Source of the DNA: Bacteroidota bacterium
Lineage (GTDB): Bacteria > Bacteroidota > Ignavibacteria > UBA10030 > UBA8401
Assembly (NCBI GenBank): GCA_021796275.1
Contig: JAJYOI010000022.1
Span: 1-39,328 of the forward strand
Length of the DNA: 39,328 nucleotides
Direction: 5' to 3'
Shown piece by piece: positions 35,957 to 39,328 of this stretch. Made by a program: the position numbers and the translations under genes. The notes beneath the pieces are model-generated. The model was given only the letters and a program-made list of their open reading frames with translations. It was not told the origin of the DNA and made no database searches. Within the stretch, counting starts at the first letter, position 1, and each line of letters opens with the position of its first letter.

Positions 35957-38545
35957 ATGCCTAGGAATATTTTTATTGCGTTATTTTGTATATTAACAAC
36001 ACTTAACGCGCAGCCGAAGGTTGTGAAAGACGGAGTTGAATTTACTTTCACGGGAAAGGCGCGACGTGTTGCACTCGCCGGCGACTTTAACGGATGGTCG
36101 CACGATGCCGATGTAATGAAAAGACTGCCCGATGGATCGTTTGCTTTACTTAAAAAACTTACGCCCGGCATTTATCAATATAAATTTCTTGCAGATACTA
36201 CCTGGCTGCTTGACGATGCAAACCCTGCACAAACTTCGAATTACAACAACAGCAGTTTCAATTCAATTTTCACTTTGACAAACGATAACAAAATTCTATT
36301 ACATGGCTATGTCCCTTCTTCAAAATCGCCTATGAATGATACATATCCGAATTCAGGAGGAACGCTGTACCTGAACATTATTTGGCATCAACACCAGCCG
36401 CTTTATCTTGACCCTGCTACCGATCAGTTGCAGGGGCCATGGGTGCGCACGCACGGAACAAAAGATTATTACGACATGGCTTCGATACTGGAGCAGTATC
36501 CGAATGTTCACTACAACGTAAATTTAACATCATCGCTTTTATTTCAGCTTCAACACTATTACGTTGAACGTCTCAAGCCGTATGTTGATGTCAAAAAAAA
36601 TCGCGTAGATGTAGCGGCATTTTTCAAAAAGTGGAAAGGAAAAACTGATCCATGGATTGACCTCGCATTGAAACCGACGAAAGATTTTGATTCAACTGAT
36701 TTGGATTTTCTTCTTCACAATGTATGGAATGCCTTCGGTATCAGCGAGGTGATGCTTGATCGTTTTCCGCAATACAAAGCTTTTAAAGAGAAAGCAGACA
36801 GGAAGGCTCGATTCAAAGAACAAGAACTGCGCACTATTAAGTTTTGGTTTTTCCTTGCCTATTTTGATCCTGATTTTCTGGAGAACCGTGTTACACTTGC
36901 AGACGGTTCGGTGATTGATCTTACCGATTTTGTAGAAAAGAGAGGGGATGGGAAATACTATCTTAAGAAAACTATCACCGAAAACGACTGCAATCGGATT
37001 ATTGCCGAAACGTACAAAGTTCTTTCCAACATCGTTCCGGTCCATAAGAAGCTGATGTATCACACAGATACACACACAGGACAGATTGAAGTTGTCACTA
37101 CCCCGTTTTATCATCCGATTCTTCCGTTAATTTTTGATACAGATTTAGCCCGAGTCTGCCAGCCGCATGACGCCATGCCGAACAGATTTCATTATCCGCA
37201 GGATGCAAACGCACAGGTGGCGAAGGCAGTTGAATACTATACAAAAACATTCGGCCAGCCTCCTTTAGGAATGTGGCCCGGTGAAGGTGCAGTTGCGCAG
37301 GAAGTTGTTCCCATTTTCGGTGCGAACGGGATTCAATGGATTGCGACCGACGAGAAAATTCTTGCTCGTTCAACGCCGCCTAACCAGCCAAAGTATTATC
37401 CTTATGCCGTGTTTGCGGATCACGGGAAAGAAGATTCTGTCGTTGTCGTTTTTCGTGATACCGAGCTTTCCGACAAAATTGGATTCACGTATCAAAATTA
37501 TCGCGGCGAAGATGCTGCTGATGATTTTATCAAAAGTATTCTTCGGTACATTCCGCCGAAAGGAGAGCCAGATCGTTTGTTGACTGTCATTCTCGATGGA
37601 GAGAACGCCTGGGAATGGTATCGGCTGGATAATGACGGGAAAGAATTTCTTCATGCGCTGTATCGTAAGCTGAGCGCTTTGTACGAAACGAAACAGGTTG
37701 TTACAGTGACGATGTCGGAGTATATTCACGGTAATCCGCTTCGCAGTGTTCCGGCACATCCTATTACTTCGATGAAAAGGCTCGAACGATTGTATCCCGG
37801 TTCGTGGATCAACGCAAATTACGATACGTGGATCGGTGAAGATGAAGAAAACCGCGCGTGGAATTATTTGCTCGTCGCGAGGCAAGACTTGGGAAAGTCT
37901 GGCATAGCTCAACCCGACCCGAAGGCTGAACCGCCAAAGGAAGGAACAAAAAACTGGTTTGCATACAAAGCGTGGGAAGAGATGTATGCGGCAGAAGGAT
38001 CGGATTGGTTTTGGTGGTATGGTACCGATCAGACGGCGCCTGCAGGCGATAAGCCTTTTGACCTTGCGTACATCACACACTTGAAAAATATTTATGTATT
38101 TGGAAAAGAAGCTGGCGGAAAAATGCCTGCAAGGGATTTTGAGCCGATTATCATCGAGAACGATAATGGCACTAAACCAACGCAGGGAACAATGGCAAAA
38201 AGCCGCAATGACTCTGTAAGTGTTTTATTTCAATGCGATGCGCGCGGCATTTATGTTCGGAAAGGAATTTTTATTGCAGGAAATCAGGAGGCGCTTGGCT
38301 CGTGGATTCCAAATGCAGTGAAAATGTATGATGATGCAACGCATGGCGATTCGCATGCGAATGACAGTGTTTGGACGTTTGAATGTACATTTCCCGTAGG
38401 AACAGAAATCCAATATAAATTTACAAACAGCGGCCCGCATGGACAATGGTCTCCCGGCGAAGAATTCCCCGGAGAAAATCGGAAAATCTATCTTGATGGG
38501 TCAACAGACAGGGTAGTCCTGATGGATGTGTTTGGGAAGAAATGA
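35957..38545 (+). CDS. Exported GH57 enzyme (amylopullulanase/alpha-amylase-like) with CBM48-like and CBM20-like ends
   Basis: The 862-residue protein has a signal peptide (NIFIALFCILTTLNAQ). An N-terminal glycogen-binding CBM48-type module lies at about 22-110 (RRVALAGDFNGWSHDADVMK, GIYQYKFLAD). The GH57 catalytic domain follows from about 135 to 650. Conserved regions are visible: LNIIWHQHQPLYL, GMWPGEGAVAQE with the predicted nucleophile E443, and TVILDGENAWEW with the predicted acid/base D547. A C-terminal CBM20-like module (about 755-855) contains FIAGNQEALGSWIPNAVKMY and IQYKFTNSG. No T9SS tail is present, so a periplasmic location is likely. It begins 8 bases after the GH13 gene and overlaps the binding-protein gene by four bases, consistent with periplasmic trimming before ABC uptake. 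Confidence 0.9.
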   Translation: MPRNIFIALFCILTTLNAQPKVVKDGVEFTFTGKARRVALAGDFNGWSHDADVMKRLPDGSFALLKKLTPGIYQYKFLADTTWLLDDANPAQTSNYNNSSFNSIFTLTNDNKILLHGYVPSSKSPMNDTYPNSGGTLYLNIIWHQHQPLYLDPATDQLQGPWVRTHGTKDYYDMASILEQYPNVHYNVNLTSSLLFQLQHYYVERLKPYVDVKKNRVDVAAFFKKWKGKTDPWIDLALKPTKDFDSTDLDFLLHNVWNAFGISEVMLDRFPQYKAFKEKADRKARFKEQELRTIKFWFFLAYFDPDFLENRVTLADGSVIDLTDFVEKRGDGKYYLKKTITENDCNRIIAETYKVLSNIVPVHKKLMYHTDTHTGQIEVVTTPFYHPILPLIFDTDLARVCQPHDAMPNRFHYPQDANAQVAKAVEYYTKTFGQPPLGMWPGEGAVAQEVVPIFGANGIQWIATDEKILARSTPPNQPKYYPYAVFADHGKEDSVVVVFRDTELSDKIGFTYQNYRGEDAADDFIKSILRYIPPKGEPDRLLTVILDGENAWEWYRLDNDGKEFLHALYRKLSALYETKQVVTVTMSEYIHGNPLRSVPAHPITSMKRLERLYPGSWINANYDTWIGEDEENRAWNYLLVARQDLGKSGIAQPDPKAEPPKEGTKNWFAYKAWEEMYAAEGSDWFWWYGTDQTAPAGDKPFDLAYITHLKNIYVFGKEAGGKMPARDFEPIIIENDNGTKPTQGTMAKSRNDSVSVLFQCDARGIYVRKGIFIAGNQEALGSWIPNAVKMYDDATHGDSHANDSVWTFECTFPVGTEIQYKFTNSGPHGQWSPGEEFPGENRKIYLDGSTDRVVLMDVFGKK

Positions 38546-39328
38546 TGATGCAAAGAAAAATTAGCTCGGCATTTTTTTCGAAAACATTGAGAATTCTTCT
38601 TGCATTGATTCTTGCAGTCGTATCGTTCAGTTGCTCATCAAAGTACGATGGAAAAATTCGCATCACGATTTGGCATCAAATGCGGGTTGATGAACGCGAG
38701 GTGCTGCAAAAACAGCTCGATCGTTTTAATGCGCTTCATCCTCAGGTTCATGTCGAGCAATTGTATAAAGAGACTGAAGAATTACGCTCCGGATTTATTA
38801 TTGCGGCAATTGCAGGACAGGGACCTGAATTGGTTTATGGTCCATCGGATCAAATTGGCCCCTTTCAGGTGATGGATATTATTTTGCCGATGGAGAATTT
38901 GTTTGATTCAACTTATTTATCCGGCTTCAATCCGAAAGCGTTGACGCATTACAAAGGGCATCTCTATCAAATTGCAGACAAACTTGGCAATCATCTTACA
39001 TTGGTGTATAATAAAAAACTTGTTTCTAAGCCACCGACGACGGATCAAGAACTCATTGCAATCGGAAAGAGCCTTACAAAAGATACAAACGGCGATGGCC
39101 AGATTGATCAATATGGTTTGACTTGGAATTATACCGAACCATTTTTTTTTATTCCGTTTCTTACCGGCTACGGCGGCTGGGTGATGGATGAAAACGGCCA
39201 GCCGACGCTTGATACACCGGCAATGGTCAACGCGCTTAAATTTATGCGGGACTTACGAGACAAATATAAGATCATTCCGCGAGAGGCAGATTACAACATC
39301 GCCGATTTACTTTTCAAAGATGGGAAGG
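38542..39328 (+). CDS. Sugar ABC transporter substrate-binding lipoprotein (MalE-like), 3' truncated
   Basis: The frame runs open to the right edge, so about 262 N-terminal residues are present. It starts MMMQRKISSAFFSK and has a lipoprotein signal (LALILAVVSFSC) with the acylated cysteine at residue 32. The mature part matches family 1 extracellular solute-binding proteins: ITIWHQMRVDEREVLQKQL, FNALHPQVHVEQLY, AAIAGQGPELVYGP, and VYNKKLV, then a calcium-loop-like DTNGDGQIDQYGLTW common in sugar-binding members. The first of three consecutive ATG codons overlaps the GH57 stop (ATGA). Maltose or maltodextrin is the likely ligand by context. MalF/MalG-type permeases would be expected directly to the right. 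Confidence 0.88.
   Translation, partial: MMMQRKISSAFFSKTLRILLALILAVVSFSCSSKYDGKIRITIWHQMRVDEREVLQKQLDRFNALHPQVHVEQLYKETEELRSGFIIAAIAGQGPELVYGPSDQIGPFQVMDIILPMENLFDSTYLSGFNPKALTHYKGHLYQIADKLGNHLTLVYNKKLVSKPPTTDQELIAIGKSLTKDTNGDGQIDQYGLTWNYTEPFFFIPFLTGYGGWVMDENGQPTLDTPAMVNALKFMRDLRDKYKIIPREADYNIADLLFKDGK

Noticed and set aside
37370..38080. 236-codon open frame on the minus strand opposite the GH57 gene
   Set aside because: It lies wholly inside a clear GH57 coding region, has no recognisable domain and an arginine/isoleucine-rich composition typical of an antisense shadow.
1..39328. Mobile elements, CRISPR arrays, tRNA or rRNA genes
   Set aside because: I saw no transposase or integrase motif, no regularly spaced repeats and no tRNA/rRNA-like conserved sequence on either strand.

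Overview
The window is a bacterial chromosome segment with 24 recognisable protein genes, all on the + strand. The first and last run off the edges. Three proteins end in a type IX secretion (T9SS) C-terminal domain with the '[12 protein letters not shown]' signature, and a fourth has a diverged version. There is also a PorV-like barrel and a TonB receptor with a carboxypeptidase-regulatory-like N-domain, and ribosome binding sites are often weak. Together these point to the Bacteroidota/Chlorobi/Ignavibacteria side of the FCB group. An Ignavibacteria-type (or Kryptonia/Kapabacteria-like) organism is my inference; no rRNA is present to confirm it.

Region 1 (1-1436): the C-terminal end of a PA0069-type radical SAM protein, followed by moaA (molybdenum cofactor). 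Region 2 (about 1479-8740): a distal respiratory complex I module, nuoJ-nuoK-nuoL-nuoM-[putative Na+/H+ antiporter]-nuoN, with a sigma70-like promoter before nuoJ. The hydrophilic-arm genes and nuoA/H are not here. The antiporter-like gene overlaps nuoM by four bases. Region 3 (8859-16717): a housekeeping and envelope group with NAD(P)H-hydrate repair enzyme, VanZ-like protein, CNNM/CBS-domain protein, MFS exporter, an exported TPR/thioredoxin-fold protein and an exported M64-type metallopeptidase.

Region 4 (16776-39328, continuing to the right): an alpha-glucan (starch/glycogen/maltodextrin) utilisation locus. It opens with a LacI-family regulator that has a good promoter and a LacI-type palindrome over its predicted transcription start. 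Next come a TonB-dependent receptor, a 1222-residue FN3-containing exported protein and a PorV/PorQ-like barrel. These are followed by a 1405-residue multidomain GH13 amylase with a T9SS tail, a non-catalytic protein with three CBM20-like units and a T9SS tail, a cytoplasmic-type GH13, a second T9SS-tailed GH13, an exported GH57 flanked by starch-binding domains, and the start of a MalE-like lipoprotein.

Proposed working model (inference): T9SS exports the two amylases and the starch-binding protein to the cell surface. The TonB receptor imports oligosaccharides. The GH57 enzyme trims them in the periplasm, the lipoprotein passes them to an ABC importer encoded just beyond the right edge, and the cytoplasmic GH13 finishes them, under LacI control. 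No SusD is encoded, so the locus looks like a functional equivalent of a Sus system built from different parts. I saw no tRNA, rRNA, CRISPR array, transposase or integrase, and no gene-free stretch over 300 bases.
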